DNA of 64,000 nt, from contig NZ_JAMTCD010000008.1 of assembly GCF_025370255.1 (NCBI RefSeq), positions 62,001 through 126,000 on the forward strand, in the 5' to 3' direction. Of this stretch, positions 36,870 through 47,079 are shown one piece after another. The position numbers were made by a program, and so were the translations under genes. Position 1 is the stretch's first letter. Each line of letters starts with the position of its first letter. The DNA comes from Shewanella holmiensis. Lineage in GTDB: Bacteria; Pseudomonadota; Gammaproteobacteria; Enterobacterales; Shewanellaceae. The notes beneath the pieces were generated by a model. The model had not been told where the DNA came from. It made no database searches and worked only from the letters and a program-made list of their open reading frames with translations.

Positions 36870-39566
36870 TTACTCTTGTTCGTCTGACTCTTCTACTTCA
36901 GTGTTTTCAACCGTAACATCTTCAGACTCAGTTGAATCAACTAAAATTGGATTACCTTCTTCATCTAACTCTTCATCAGATTGAATTTCTTCAATACGTT
37001 GTAAGCCAACCACTTTTTCATCTTCAGCTGTACGAATGATAGTGACACCTTGGGTGTTACGACCAATCACAGATACACCTTCAGCGGGAGTACGTACTAA
37101 AGTCCCCTTGTCACTAATTAACATGATTTCATCGTTACTACCAACCTGAACAGCACCAACAACGGCACCATTACGACTGCTTACTTTGATTGAAACCACA
37201 CCTTTAGTGCCACGGCTCTTAGCAGGATATTCTTCAAGCTCAGTTCGTTTACCGTAACCGTTTTCAGTCACAGTTAAAATGGCACCATCACCCTTAGGAA
37301 CAATCAAGGATACAACGCGTTGGCCTTCTTCTAACTTGATTCCACGAACACCCGTTGCAGTACGACCCATCGGACGTAGCGCAATGATTTCTTCACCGGT
37401 TTCAGGGTCAATTTTCACTGCACCAGTTTCAGAATCGCGAGCTTTCTCGTTAAAGCGTACCACTTTACCTTCGTTAGAGAACAACATGATGTCGTCACTA
37501 CCTTCAGTAATATCAACACCAATAAGCTGATCGCCTTCTTTAAGGTTAACAGCAATAATTCCGTTTGCACGTGGGTTGCTATAAGCGGTTAAGGCTGTTT
37601 TCTTTACAGTACCGTGCGCGGTAGCCATGATAATAAATTTATCATCAGCATATTCACGAACAGGTAAAATCGCGGTAATACGCTCACCATCAGATAACGG
37701 TAATAAGTTAACAATGGGTCGACCACGAGCCGTACGACTTGCAAGCGGTAATTGATAAACTTTTAACCAGTACATTTTACCAAAATCAGAGAAGCAAAGA
37801 ATCGTATCATGGGTATTAGCTACTAATAGTTTTTCAACAAAATCTTCATCTTTAACTTTGGTAGCGGCTTTACCTTTACCGCCACGACGCTGCGCTTGAT
37901 AATCTGTTAATGGCTGGTATTTGGCATAGCCCAAGTGAGAGAGCGTTACCACAACGTCTTCTTCATTGATCAAATCTTCAAGACTCATATCAATTTCATT
38001 AGCGTTAATAATGGTTCTACGCTCATCACCGTATTGCTCAAGGATCTCTTGCAATTCTTCTTTGATGACTTCCATCAAACGTTCTGGGCTGCGCAAAATC
38101 AGCAGCAATCCAGCAATAAGCACTAATAATTCTTCGTATTCACTCAGAATTTTTTCGTGTTCAAGACCGGTTAAACGATGTAAACGTAATTCAAGAATGG
38201 CTTGCGCTTGCTGTTCAGTTAAATAGTACTGACCATCACGGATACCGTATTCAGGTTCTAACCATTCTGGACGTGCTGCATCATCACCAGCTTTTTCCAA
38301 CATGCCTTGAACGTGGCCTAATTCCCAACCTTGGGATATTAATTTGGCTTTGGCTTCAGCTGGAGTTGGAGAGGCTTTAATTAACGCAATAATTGGGTCA
38401 ATGTTAGCTAATGCAATGGCTAATGCTTCAAGTATGTGAGCACGATCGCGAGCTTTACGTAATTCAAATACCGTACGGCGAGTGACAACTTCACGACGAT
38501 GAAGTATGAAGCACTCTAGCATTTCCTTTAGATTGAATAACTTAGGCTGACCATTCGTTAGGGCAACCATGTTAATACCAAAAGAACATTGCATTTGAGT
38601 TTGCGCATATAGGTTGTTAAGTACAACCTCGCCTACTTCACCGCGTTTAATTTCAATGACAATACGCATACCGTCTTTGTCAGACTCGTCACGTAATCCA
38701 CTGATACCTTCGATTTTCTTATCTTTAACAAGCTCAGCAATTTTTTCAATTAAACGTGCTTTGTTAACTTGATAAGGAATTTCATGAACAATAATACGCT
38801 CACGGCCGTTTTCATCGGTTTCAACGTCGGCTTTAGAGCGCATAATGGCGCGACCACGGCCGGTGTTATAAGCATCAATAATGCCTTTACGTCCGTTAAT
38901 CGATGCAGCAGTGGGAAAATCTGGACCAGGAATGTATTCCATTAACTGTTCAATCGATAAGCTAGGTTCATCAATTAATGCCAAACAGCCTTTGACCACT
39001 TCACTTAAGTTGTGTGGTGGAATATTGGTCGCCATACCTACCGCAATACCTGAAGAGCCGTTAATTAATAAGTTCGGCACTCGTGTTGGTAATACAGCAG
39101 GAATAAATTCAGTACCATCGTAGTTAGGTACAAAATCTACAGTTTCTTTCTCTAAATCAGCCAATAAAGAATGGGCTAACTTTTCCATACGAATTTCGGT
39201 ATAACGCATTGCCGCCGCTGAGTCACCGTCAACCGAACCGAAGTTACCTTGGCCGTCTACTAAGGTGTAACGTAACGAGAATGGCTGCGCCATACGAACG
39301 ATAGTGTCATAAACAGCAGTATCACCATGCGGGTGATATTTACCGATAACGTCACCAACAACACGAGCGGATTTTTTATAAGGTTTGTTCCAGTCGTTTT
39401 TTAGTTCGCTCATCGCAAATAATACGCGGCGGTGTACCGGCTTTAAGCCGTCACGCACGTCAGGCAATGCACGACCCACAATTACGCTCATAGCGTAATC
39501 TAGATACGAATTTTTTAGTTCGTCTTCAATATTAATTGGCGAAATAGATGAAGCCAGATCAGTCAT
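36870..39566 (-). CDS. gyrA: DNA gyrase subunit A
   Basis: 898 residues, typical for Shewanella-like GyrA with an acidic tail. Catalytic Tyr122 is in 'AMRYTEIRM'. The quinolone-determining region reads '[10 protein letters not shown]', i.e. Thr at position 83 (Ser in E. coli) and Asp87. The C-terminal pinwheel includes the GyrA box 'QRRGGKGK'. The last ~35 residues are very acidic ('[10 protein letters not shown]', 'EVEESDEQE'). With GyrB it introduces negative supercoils. ATG follows AGGGGAAC. It is divergent from ubiG. Confidence 0.98.
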   Translation of the reverse strand: MTDLASSISPINIEDELKNSYLDYAMSVIVGRALPDVRDGLKPVHRRVLFAMSELKNDWNKPYKKSARVVGDVIGKYHPHGDTAVYDTIVRMAQPFSLRYTLVDGQGNFGSVDGDSAAAMRYTEIRMEKLAHSLLADLEKETVDFVPNYDGTEFIPAVLPTRVPNLLINGSSGIAVGMATNIPPHNLSEVVKGCLALIDEPSLSIEQLMEYIPGPDFPTAASINGRKGIIDAYNTGRGRAIMRSKADVETDENGRERIIVHEIPYQVNKARLIEKIAELVKDKKIEGISGLRDESDKDGMRIVIEIKRGEVGEVVLNNLYAQTQMQCSFGINMVALTNGQPKLFNLKEMLECFILHRREVVTRRTVFELRKARDRAHILEALAIALANIDPIIALIKASPTPAEAKAKLISQGWELGHVQGMLEKAGDDAARPEWLEPEYGIRDGQYYLTEQQAQAILELRLHRLTGLEHEKILSEYEELLVLIAGLLLILRSPERLMEVIKEELQEILEQYGDERRTIINANEIDMSLEDLINEEDVVVTLSHLGYAKYQPLTDYQAQRRGGKGKAATKVKDEDFVEKLLVANTHDTILCFSDFGKMYWLKVYQLPLASRTARGRPIVNLLPLSDGERITAILPVREYADDKFIIMATAHGTVKKTALTAYSNPRANGIIAVNLKEGDQLIGVDITEGSDDIMLFSNEGKVVRFNEKARDSETGAVKIDPETGEEIIALRPMGRTATGVRGIKLEEGQRVVSLIVPKGDGAILTVTENGYGKRTELEEYPAKSRGTKGVVSIKVSSRNGAVVGAVQVGSNDEIMLISDKGTLVRTPAEGVSVIGRNTQGVTIIRTAEDEKVVGLQRIEEIQSDEELDEEGNPILVDSTESEDVTVENTEVEESDEQE

Positions 39567-39945
39567 AAACTGCGCGTTCCCCTGAAATTGAGCTGACGAC
39601 TTTTATTCCATATTATCGTCGAGCTTTAAAACGTGATTTGGCATTCTAACACAGATATATATTGTCGCTAGAGCAAACCGAAACCAATTTGATTTTAGGG
39701 ATAAAAAAAATACGAATTAACAAATGTGACAATAAGTTAGCAAAGTTTGTATTCAATAAAATTACGCTAAAATTTATCCTAAATTACAGATATGTGAGTA
39801 TCAACTCGATTAATTGTTCAAATAACATGCGCTTCACTTTGATTATCGAGGCTGATCACACGCAATGCGATATTTTAGCGCTATTAAAAACTGTTTGAGT
39901 CGATATAATGTCGACATAATCAATAATGGATAAATTAGGTACCGC
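39567..39945. other. Divergent gyrA / ubiG intergenic region
   Basis: No convincing gene in 379 bp; a 78-codon frame starting with TTG at 39662 lacks a ribosome binding site and protein-like composition. A consensus -10 TATAAT (39904-39909) lies inside a GTCGA/TCGAC inverted repeat 36 bp before ubiG and probably belongs to its promoter; no good -35 was found. Confidence 0.5.
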
Positions 39946-40668
39946 ATGTCTACTGAAACCTCTTCTAATATAAATGTCGATCCACAAGAGATTGCGAAAT
40001 TTGAAGCAATGGCTCAAACATGGTGGGATCCAAATGGTGAATTCAAACCATTGCATCAATTAAATCCGTTACGACTTAACTATATCGATCAAACCTCAAA
40101 GGGCATTTTTGCTAAAAAAGTGCTTGATGTTGGCTGTGGCGGTGGGATTTTATCAGAAAGCATGGCTAAAATTGGTGCCCATGTCGATGGACTCGATATG
40201 GGTGATGAGCCGTTAGACATTGCTCGTCTTCATGCCTTAGAAAGTGGTGTCACGGTAAACTACATAAAAAGTACCGCTGAACAACATAGGGATAGCCATA
40301 AAGGTTATTACGATGTCGTCACTTGCATGGAAATGCTTGAACATGTACCAGACCCCTTATCGGTTATTCAAGCCTGTTGCGACATGGTTAAACCGAATGG
40401 TTATGTGTTTTTCTCAACCATTAACCGAAATTGGATGTCTTATTTACAAACGATAGTTGGTGCAGAGTATCTGTTAAAAATGCTGCCAGTTGGCACCCAT
40501 GATCATAGTAAATTTATTCGCCCGTCTGAGTTGATTGATCTTGTCGATAAAACGGATTTACTGTGCAAAGACGCTTTAGGTATAATTTACAACCCGTTAT
40601 CTGGTGTATTTAAATACAGTAAAAGTGTTGATGTGAATTACATGATTGCCACTCAAAAGATTGATTAA
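39946..40668 (+). CDS. ubiG: Ubiquinone biosynthesis O-methyltransferase
   Basis: 240 residues. N-terminal '[20 protein letters not shown]' and '[15 protein letters not shown]' are UbiG-specific; the SAM site is '[20 protein letters not shown]' and motif IV '[19 protein letters not shown]'. It performs both O-methylations of ubiquinone synthesis. The HAD phosphatase gene follows within 2 bp. Confidence 0.97.
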   Translation: MSTETSSNINVDPQEIAKFEAMAQTWWDPNGEFKPLHQLNPLRLNYIDQTSKGIFAKKVLDVGCGGGILSESMAKIGAHVDGLDMGDEPLDIARLHALESGVTVNYIKSTAEQHRDSHKGYYDVVTCMEMLEHVPDPLSVIQACCDMVKPNGYVFFSTINRNWMSYLQTIVGAEYLLKMLPVGTHDHSKFIRPSELIDLVDKTDLLCKDALGIIYNPLSGVFKYSKSVDVNYMIATQKID

Positions 40669-40669
40669 A

Positions 40670-41356
40670 TTGGCAACTTCAACCCATGGACTTGATAAGT
40701 CAGCGATTAAAGGCGTGCTGTTTGATTTAGATGGTACGCTTGCTGATACCGCGCCCGATTTAATCTACGCGTTGAATCTTGCTTTAATAGATGCAGGCTT
40801 TGCAACGTGCCAGATTGAACAGGTTAAACATGCTGTAACCCATGGTAGTCTCGCCCTAGTAAAAGCTGCGCTTCCTAATGTTGATGAAGCATTGCAATGC
40901 CAGTTACAACAATCATTATTAAGTCACTATAAAGTCATTAATGGCGATAAAAGCGTTTTATTTGGCCTGCTTGATAAACTGTTAACTTATTTAGATGAAA
41001 ATAACGTTCCATATGGCATTGTTACCAATAAGCATGCATGTTTCGCGCGGCCTTTAGTCCATAAACTGGGCTTAACCTCAAGGATGAAGTCAATCATAAG
41101 TGGTGACAGCACCCTTTATTCCAAGCCGCACCCTGCCCCTATGTTACTTGCGGCACAACAAATCGGTGTGCCTGCATCAAATATCTTGTATTTAGGGGAT
41201 GCCGAAAGGGATCTCGTTGCGGCACAAAATGCCAACATGATCGGTGGTGTTGCCTATTGGGGTTATCTGTCTGCTTTTGACACCCCTGAACATTGGCCTG
41301 GGCAATTACATTTTAAAACTTCAAAATGTTTACATGACTTTTTTGTTACAACTTAA
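40670..41356 (+). CDS. HAD-superfamily phosphatase (Gph/MupP-like)
   Basis: About 228 residues from a TTG at 40670, 2 bp after the ubiG stop; a TTG at 40646 overlapping ubiG is also possible, and neither has a strong ribosome binding site. Motif I 'GVLFDLDGTLADTAPDL', motif II/III 'GIVTNKHACFARPL' and 'SKPHPAPMLLAAQQ', motif IV 'YLGDAERDLVAAQNANM'. It fits subfamily IA phosphatases such as phosphoglycolate phosphatase. In pseudomonads the gene next to ubiG is mupP (MurNAc 6-phosphate phosphatase), so that function is possible here by context only. Confidence 0.85.
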   Translation: MATSTHGLDKSAIKGVLFDLDGTLADTAPDLIYALNLALIDAGFATCQIEQVKHAVTHGSLALVKAALPNVDEALQCQLQQSLLSHYKVINGDKSVLFGLLDKLLTYLDENNVPYGIVTNKHACFARPLVHKLGLTSRMKSIISGDSTLYSKPHPAPMLLAAQQIGVPASNILYLGDAERDLVAAQNANMIGGVAYWGYLSAFDTPEHWPGQLHFKTSKCLHDFFVTT

Positions 41357-41616
41357 ATATGGTTCTAATGACAACTGGTTTGTGACAATTTAATCACTCA
41401 TTTTGGGCCAATTAAAATGATTTTCCTGTCATGAGTCTTTGATCCAAACATTGATTTAAAGATCAATAAAAAAATGCGCTCGCTAATGCGATCGACGATA
41501 ATTTTAGCGATCAAACTTTTTTCATTTTTAGAACAATTAAACAACAGTAGATAGAAAAGCTATTGAAATTTGGGGTGTAGGGTTAGCTTTTACTAACCCC
41601 AGCATTTATCCTCAAC

Positions 41617-41625
41617 TTATCCACA
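41617..41625 (+). promoter_or_regulatory. DnaA box upstream of nrdAB
   Basis: TTATCCACA is identical to the high-affinity DnaA box. DnaA binding upstream of nrdAB is established in E. coli, which supports function here. It lies about 70 bp before the first NrdR-like box. Confidence 0.65.
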
Positions 41626-41694
41626 AGATGTTCTGAAAATTGTGGCTTGCAAAATGCCGCCAACCTCACTATCTTGTATCTTAGATTCTAAATA

Positions 41695-41741
41695 ACACCA
41701 TATCTTGTGTGTCAAATACAATCTCAGACACTAGTGTGTCA
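41695..41741. promoter_or_regulatory. Tandem NrdR boxes of nrdAB
   Basis: Box 1, ACACCATATCTTGTGT (41695-41710), differs at two positions from the consensus ACACAATATATTGTGT. Box 2 is the weaker palindrome GACAC-TAGT-GTGTC (41727-41740). Their centres are exactly 31 bp apart, three helical turns, which is the paired geometry expected for NrdR repression of ribonucleotide reductase genes. Confidence 0.75.
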
Positions 41742-41925
41742 ATATAAACGACTCACTATTTTAAGCTGAACGGGTGACTTATCTTGCTGAAATGTCACAA
41801 ACCGTCGTCTTTAATGCTTAAGGATGATTGTTTTTACAAGGGAACGTAACCGTGTGGTTAGACACGATCGCCTGTTGTAATAAGCGCTCAATCACAATAA
41901 CAGATATAATCAAGGCCTCTCTTCA

Positions 41926-44214
41926 ATGAATAGCAATATGACTGTCACAAAACGCTGTGGCGAACGTGAAACTATCGATTTAGATAAAATTCACCGCGTG
42001 ATCACTTGGGCTGCCAAGGGATTAAAAAACGTTTCGGTTTCTGAAGTTGAACTCAGATCTCACCTGCAATTCTTTGATGGTATTCCGACTGAAGCTATTC
42101 ATGAGACGATTATTAAGGCTGCAGCTGACCTTATTTCGCCAGAAGCACCTGATTATCAATTTGTTGCCGCACGCTTAGCCATTTTCCATTTACGTAAAAA
42201 AGCCTTTGGTCAGTTCGAACCACCAAAGCTTTACGACCATGTCACCCGTTTAGTTGAAATGGGTAAATACGACATGCATATTCTGGCAGATTATAGCCGT
42301 GAAGAATTAGATGTACTCGACAGCTATATTGATCACTGGCGTGATATGAACTTTTCTTATGCGGCCGTGAAACAGTTAGAAGGTAAATATTTAGTTCAAA
42401 ACCGTGTGACACACGAGGTGTATGAAAGCGCACAGTTCTTATACATTCTTGTTGCAGCATGCCTGTTTTCAAAATATCCAAAAGAGAACCGCTTACAATA
42501 TGTAAAAGATTTCTATGATGCGACTTCTAGCTTCAAGATATCTCTACCGACCCCAATTATGGCAGGTGTACGCACACCTACGCGTCAATTTAGCTCTTGT
42601 GTATTAATCGAGTGTGACGACAGCTTAGACTCAATCAATGCCACCGCATCTTCTATTGTAAAATATGTTAGCCAACGTGCAGGTATTGGTATCAATGCGG
42701 GTCGAATTCGTGCATTAGGCAGCCCTATACGCGGCGGTGAAGCCTTCCATACGGGTTGCTTACCTTTTTATAAATACTTCCAAACTGCGGTCAAATCTTG
42801 TTCTCAAGGCGGTGTTCGTGGTGGTGCTGCCACCCTATTCTACCCGTTATGGCATTTAGAAGTTGAATCGCTTCTTGTATTGAAAAACAATCGCGGTGTT
42901 GATGATAACCGTGTTCGCCATTTAGATTATGGTGTGCAATTAAACAAATTAATGTACCAACGCTTGATTAAAGCTGAAAATATCAGCTTATTTAGCCCAT
43001 CTGACGTTCCAGGTTTGTACGATGCCTTCTTTGAAGATCAGGTTGAGTTTGAACGTTTGTATCTTCAGTACGAACAGGATCCAGCTATTCGTAAAAAGCA
43101 AATCAAAGCTGTCGAATTATTCTCGTTAATGATGCAAGAACGTGCCTCTACAGGTCGTATCTACATTCAAAACGTTGATCATTGTAATACGCACAGTCCT
43201 TTTGATTCTAAAGTTGCGCCAATTAAACAATCGAACTTATGTTTAGAAATTGCCCTGCCAACCAAGCCATTAAAGAATATCGATGATCCAAATGGCGAAA
43301 TTGCACTGTGTACTTTATCGGCGTTGAATCTAGGTGCAATTAAGCATTTGGAAGAGTTAGAGCCTTTAGCAGAATTGGCTGTACGAGCATTAGATAATTT
43401 ATTGGATTACCAAGATTACCCTATTATTTCGGCCAAATTGGGGTCGATGAATCGCCGTACCTTAGGGATAGGTGTGATTAACTTTGCTAACTATCTAGCA
43501 AAAAATGGTAAACGTTATTCTGATGGTTCAGCAAACAACCTCACCCATAAAACATTTGAAGCTATCCAGTTTTATTTGTTAAAAGCGTCAATGAAGTTAG
43601 CTCAAGAGCAAGGTGCGTGTCCGTTATTTAATGAGACCACTTATTCTAAAGGCATCTTGCCAATTGATACTTACAAACGCGATCTGGACAAAATTTGTGA
43701 TGAGCCATTACATTTAGACTGGGAAGGTTTACGTAAAGATATCCAACAATATGGTTTACGAAACTCTACGTTATCTGCATTAATGCCATCAGAAACCTCG
43801 TCTCAGATTTCAAATGCAACCAATGGTATAGAGCCTCCACGCGGGTTAATCAGTGTTAAAGCCAGTAAAGATGGTCAGTTAAAGCAAGTTGTTCCCGATT
43901 TTGATCTATTAAAAGATCAATATGAGTTACTTTGGAATATGCCAAATAATGAAGGTTACTTACAGCTTGTGGGCATTATGCAGAAGTTTATTGACCAGGC
44001 TATTTCTGCTAATACCAATTATGACCCTACTAAATTCCCAAGCCGTAAAGTGCCAATGCAAACCTTATTAAAAGATTTACTTAGCGCATACAAACTTGGT
44101 GTAAAAACACTTTATTATCATAACACCCGTGACGGTGCATCTGATCAACACGATGATATTTTGTCTATCGAAAAAGAAGATGATGATTGTGCCGGTGGTG
44201 CGTGCAAGATATAA
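41926..44214 (+). CDS. nrdA: Class Ia ribonucleoside-diphosphate reductase, alpha subunit
   Basis: 762 residues (E. coli 761). N-terminal ATP cone 'TVTKRCGERETIDLDKIHRV'; active-site cysteine in 'NLCLEIALPT'; 'STLSALMPSETSSQISNATNG' is the substrate-phosphate region; C-terminal shuttle cysteines in 'CAGGACKI' with the same spacing as E. coli. It reduces NDPs to dNDPs with NrdB. The ATG at 41926 follows CCTCTCTTCA without a clear Shine-Dalgarno; an alternative Met is residue 5. Confidence 0.97.
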   Translation: MNSNMTVTKRCGERETIDLDKIHRVITWAAKGLKNVSVSEVELRSHLQFFDGIPTEAIHETIIKAAADLISPEAPDYQFVAARLAIFHLRKKAFGQFEPPKLYDHVTRLVEMGKYDMHILADYSREELDVLDSYIDHWRDMNFSYAAVKQLEGKYLVQNRVTHEVYESAQFLYILVAACLFSKYPKENRLQYVKDFYDATSSFKISLPTPIMAGVRTPTRQFSSCVLIECDDSLDSINATASSIVKYVSQRAGIGINAGRIRALGSPIRGGEAFHTGCLPFYKYFQTAVKSCSQGGVRGGAATLFYPLWHLEVESLLVLKNNRGVDDNRVRHLDYGVQLNKLMYQRLIKAENISLFSPSDVPGLYDAFFEDQVEFERLYLQYEQDPAIRKKQIKAVELFSLMMQERASTGRIYIQNVDHCNTHSPFDSKVAPIKQSNLCLEIALPTKPLKNIDDPNGEIALCTLSALNLGAIKHLEELEPLAELAVRALDNLLDYQDYPIISAKLGSMNRRTLGIGVINFANYLAKNGKRYSDGSANNLTHKTFEAIQFYLLKASMKLAQEQGACPLFNETTYSKGILPIDTYKRDLDKICDEPLHLDWEGLRKDIQQYGLRNSTLSALMPSETSSQISNATNGIEPPRGLISVKASKDGQLKQVVPDFDLLKDQYELLWNMPNNEGYLQLVGIMQKFIDQAISANTNYDPTKFPSRKVPMQTLLKDLLSAYKLGVKTLYYHNTRDGASDQHDDILSIEKEDDDCAGGACKI

Positions 44215-44256
44215 ATCTTAGGTTTATTGATTGCTAATTTTAATAAGGAATTAAAT

Positions 44257-44279
44257 GCGGGGTAACTTCCCCGCTTTTT
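44257..44279 (+). terminator. Terminator-like hairpin between nrdA and nrdB
   Basis: GCGGGG-TAACTT-CCCCGC followed by TTTTT has all parts of an intrinsic terminator but lies inside the nrdAB operon, 43 bp after the nrdA stop and 12 bp before nrdB. Partial termination or protection from 3' decay would set the nrdA:nrdB ratio. Confidence 0.75.
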
Positions 44280-44291
44280 AGGAAAACAAAC

Positions 44292-45422
44292 ATGGCTTAC
44301 TCAACATTTTGTCAAACACCGAATGACGCAACCCAAGAACCCATGTTCTTCGGTCAAAACGTTAACGTTGCACGCTACGATCAACAAAAGTATGAGATAT
44401 TTGAAAAGTTAATTGAAAAACAATTGTCTTTCTTTTGGCGTCCAGAAGAAGTGGATGTTAGCCGCGACAAAATTGACTTTGCCAGTCTTCCTGAACATGA
44501 AAAACACATCTTCCTGTCTAATTTGAAGTATCAAACTTTACTTGATTCGATTCAAGGTCGCTCTCCTAACGTGGCATTTTTACCGTTAGTATCAATCCCA
44601 GAGTTAGAAACATGGATAGAAACTTGGTCATTTTCTGAAACCATTCATTCACGATCTTATACCCATATTATTCGTAATATTGTCAATAACCCTTCAGTTG
44701 TTTTTGATGATATCGTTGAAAATGAACAGATTTTAAAACGTGCGGGTGATATTGCTAAATATTATGATGATTTGATTTTTTTAACGCAAATTCATAATTT
44801 ACATGGTGAAGGCACTCACCTGATTGGTGGTCAAGAAGTCACTGTTAGCCTTCGTATTTTAAAGAAGACTTTATATCTTTGCATGATGTCGGTTAACGCA
44901 TTAGAAGCCATTCGTTTCTATGTCAGCTTTGCATGCTCATTTGCCTTTGCAGAACGTCGATTAATGGAAGGTAATGCAAAGATTATTCGTTTAATCGCCC
45001 GTGATGAGGCGCTGCATCTAAACAGTACACAGCACATTCTTAGCTTGATGCAAGGCGGTAAAGACGACCCTGAAATGGCAGAAATAGCAATTGAATGTTA
45101 TTCAGAGTCATATGACCTATTTCTTAAAGCCGCTGAACAAGAAAAAGAATGGGCCAAATATTTATTCAAAGATGGCTCAATGATTGGTCTTAATGAGCAA
45201 ATCCTTTGTCAATATGTTGAATACATCACGAATCAGCGTATGAAAGCCGTAGGCTTACCTCTTCCTTACGAAGAGCAATCAAACCCACTACCTTGGATGA
45301 AAAATTGGTTAGAAAGTGATGCTGTTCAAGTGGCTCCACAGGAAGTGGAAGTTTCTTCTTACCTTGTTGGCCAAATTGATTCTGCGGTTGACAGCGACGA
45401 GTTTTCTGATTTTGACCTATAA
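44292..45422 (+). CDS. nrdB: Class Ia ribonucleoside-diphosphate reductase, beta subunit
   Basis: 376 residues (E. coli 376). Diiron ligands and radical: Asp85 in 'TLLDSIQG', Glu116 and His119 in 'FSETIHS', tyrosyl radical Tyr123 in 'RSYTHIIRN', then '[12 protein letters not shown]' and '[13 protein letters not shown]'. The C-terminus '[22 protein letters not shown]' region docks to NrdA. A terminator-like hairpin separates it from nrdA; the ferredoxin gene overlaps its 3' end. Confidence 0.98.
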   Translation: MAYSTFCQTPNDATQEPMFFGQNVNVARYDQQKYEIFEKLIEKQLSFFWRPEEVDVSRDKIDFASLPEHEKHIFLSNLKYQTLLDSIQGRSPNVAFLPLVSIPELETWIETWSFSETIHSRSYTHIIRNIVNNPSVVFDDIVENEQILKRAGDIAKYYDDLIFLTQIHNLHGEGTHLIGGQEVTVSLRILKKTLYLCMMSVNALEAIRFYVSFACSFAFAERRLMEGNAKIIRLIARDEALHLNSTQHILSLMQGGKDDPEMAEIAIECYSESYDLFLKAAEQEKEWAKYLFKDGSMIGLNEQILCQYVEYITNQRMKAVGLPLPYEEQSNPLPWMKNWLESDAVQVAPQEVEVSSYLVGQIDSAVDSDEFSDFDL

Positions 45423-45810
45423 GCATTTTTTTATTAAAGCGCCGATAGTTAGCCTCAAAGGCCAACCTGCTATCTTATTTGATGGCAAGAAAGAAACCTT
45501 GCTTGAGGCGCTTGAACATAAAAAAGTAAAAGTGTTTTCAGAGTGCCGCAATGGATTTTGCGGTGCTTGTAAAACCCAAGTCATTTCAGGCGAAGTGACT
45601 TATATCAAAGAACCATTAGCTGAACTTAAAGCAAACGAATGCTTGCCTTGCTGTTGTATTCCGCAAACGGATCTTAATCTTGCTTTATCAATAGATAGTG
45701 TCGAGTTAGCTGTTCGAAAAAAGCCCATTCAGAAAATCTCAACAACCCAATCTACAGATACGGCTGCATTAAATTTCGATATTGAAACGGCAACAGCACC
45801 GCAAAGCTAA
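45412..45810 (+). CDS. yfaE: 2Fe-2S ferredoxin, YfaE-like, for NrdB cofactor maintenance
   Basis: About 132 residues from a TTG at 45412, overlapping the nrdB end by 11 bp; other in-frame starts lie inside nrdB and would add non-homologous residues. The plant-type cluster ligands are in '[15 protein letters not shown]' (CxxxxCxxC) and 'ECLPCCC'. E. coli YfaE, encoded after nrdB, reduces NrdB to rebuild the diferric-tyrosyl cofactor, and the location here is the same. A Ser/Thr-rich C-terminal tail of ~45 residues after the cluster is longer than in YfaE. Confidence 0.88.
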   Translation: MTYKHFFIKAPIVSLKGQPAILFDGKKETLLEALEHKKVKVFSECRNGFCGACKTQVISGEVTYIKEPLAELKANECLPCCCIPQTDLNLALSIDSVELAVRKKPIQKISTTQSTDTAALNFDIETATAPQS

Positions 45811-46220
45811 CGCATTAAAACTAAACTCATCAAATTAAATCAAACCAAACTTACACCCCAAGCACTTGTTAATAAGCGTAATATTCTACAGAAAGAGTTC
45901 AAACATTACAAAAACCACTTTCATCGACAAAAATAATTCATATTAAGCTTAGTGATATCCTCACCATTTATCACATTGAAATTGAATCTATAAATCAACA
46001 GTTTCAAAATGATTAACATCATCTTGATTGCAAGTTTCTCAACATGTGCATCAGGGTATTTAGTGGAGTGTGTTAAATATAAAAACACTTATTAATTGAC
46101 ATTGTTATTGAAGCAATCCTCAACATAAAACTCGTCATGCTATTTTAAGTTATTAAATCGAATAACCACTCTAGAATAGAGTGGTTATAAAGAATGGTTA
46201 AAAAGTCTGGATTATCATTG
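45811..46220. other. Intergenic region after the nrd operon
   Basis: No ORF was recognised in 410 bp of AT-rich sequence. The only clear element is the 12-bp inverted repeat at 46162-46188. Confidence 0.5.
46162..46188. terminator. Hairpin between the ferredoxin and SDR genes
   Basis: ATAACCACTCTA-GAA-TAGAGTGGTTAT is a perfect 12-bp stem between convergent genes, 33 bp from the SDR stop. It lacks a good U-run on either side, so termination is likely but not certain. Confidence 0.55.
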
Positions 46221-46886
46221 TTACCAGGGTAACATTTGTCCGTTTGAGTGTTTAAACACTCCTGTTTCCGTAACATCGAGTTGATTGATTAAGCCGATTA
46301 ATAGCGACGCTGATTCTGTTGCAGAAATATCTCCGCCGTAATTAACCATATCAGTTTGCACATACCCTGGGTGATAAATGCCAACAGCGATATTACGGGG
46401 TTTAAGATCTATACTGAGCGACATTGAAGCGGCGTTTAAGGCAGCTTTTGACATGCGATATCCATAACGCCCGCCAGATCCATTATCAGCAATAGAACCC
46501 ATTCGAGAGGTTATCATGGCGACTTTAGCGCCACTGTTTAATTGTGCTTGTAATCCAGATACGATTCTAAGAGGCGCGAGGGCATTTACTTCAAACTGTG
46601 CGCGAATGGTATCAATGTTTAGTTCGGATAAACTTTCATCACGAAGTATCCCAGCGTTACAAATAAGCACATCAATGGTTATCTGTTCCAGGTCTCTTAA
46701 AAGCTTATTAATCCCATCATCAGACGTCACATCTACATCTTTGACCGTAATAACAGGTAATGCATTTAACTCAACAGATGAATGCCTACAAACTGCATAC
46801 ACTTGATAACCTTGTGCAATATAACCCTTTACCAAGGCCAGTCCAATACCCCGATTAGCCCCTGTAATAACCACATTCTTATTCAT
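46221..46886 (-). CDS. SDR-family oxidoreductase (C-factor-like)
   Basis: 221 residues from the ATG at 46886, better spaced from TAAGG than the ATG at 46892. Cofactor site 'VVITGANRGIGLALV', structural 'LICNAGIL', catalytic Ser in 'VAMITSRMGSIADNG' and Y-x-x-x-K in 'GRYGYRMSKAALNAAS'. It resembles the small 'CsgA/C-factor' NAD(P)-dependent SDRs common in gammaproteobacteria. Substrate unknown. Monocistronic. Confidence 0.85.
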   Translation of the reverse strand: MNKNVVITGANRGIGLALVKGYIAQGYQVYAVCRHSSVELNALPVITVKDVDVTSDDGINKLLRDLEQITIDVLICNAGILRDESLSELNIDTIRAQFEVNALAPLRIVSGLQAQLNSGAKVAMITSRMGSIADNGSGGRYGYRMSKAALNAASMSLSIDLKPRNIAVGIYHPGYVQTDMVNYGGDISATESASLLIGLINQLDVTETGVFKHSNGQMLPW

Positions 46887-47079
46887 AATCATCTACCTTA
46901 CTTTTCGTATCAATATTGGATGAATCAATACCATTGTGCAAAAGATAAAAACTAGCATATCAAGATATTAGTGCGTAAAGTACAGTAAGATCTGGTTATT
47001 AATTTAGCCAATGTTTGAGCATGCTTTAACAAAATAGTTAAATGGTAATGTTCATCTGAAATTATAAGGATTTTCGGCT

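Larger units (their letters stand above)
41357..41925. other. Upstream region of nrdA
   Basis: No ORF of note in 569 bp. It contains a GGGTTAG/CTAACCC hairpin (41580-41599), a perfect DnaA box (41617-41625), two NrdR-like boxes (41695-41710, 41726-41741), and a small CGTGT/ACACG hairpin (41851-41866) in the leader. The crowding of regulatory sites fits the cell-cycle and dNTP control known for nrdAB. Confidence 0.65.

Noticed and set aside
39662-39898. 78-codon ORF between gyrA and ubiG
   Set aside because: TTG start, no ribosome binding site, composition of AT-rich non-coding DNA, and it overlaps the likely ubiG and gyrA promoters.
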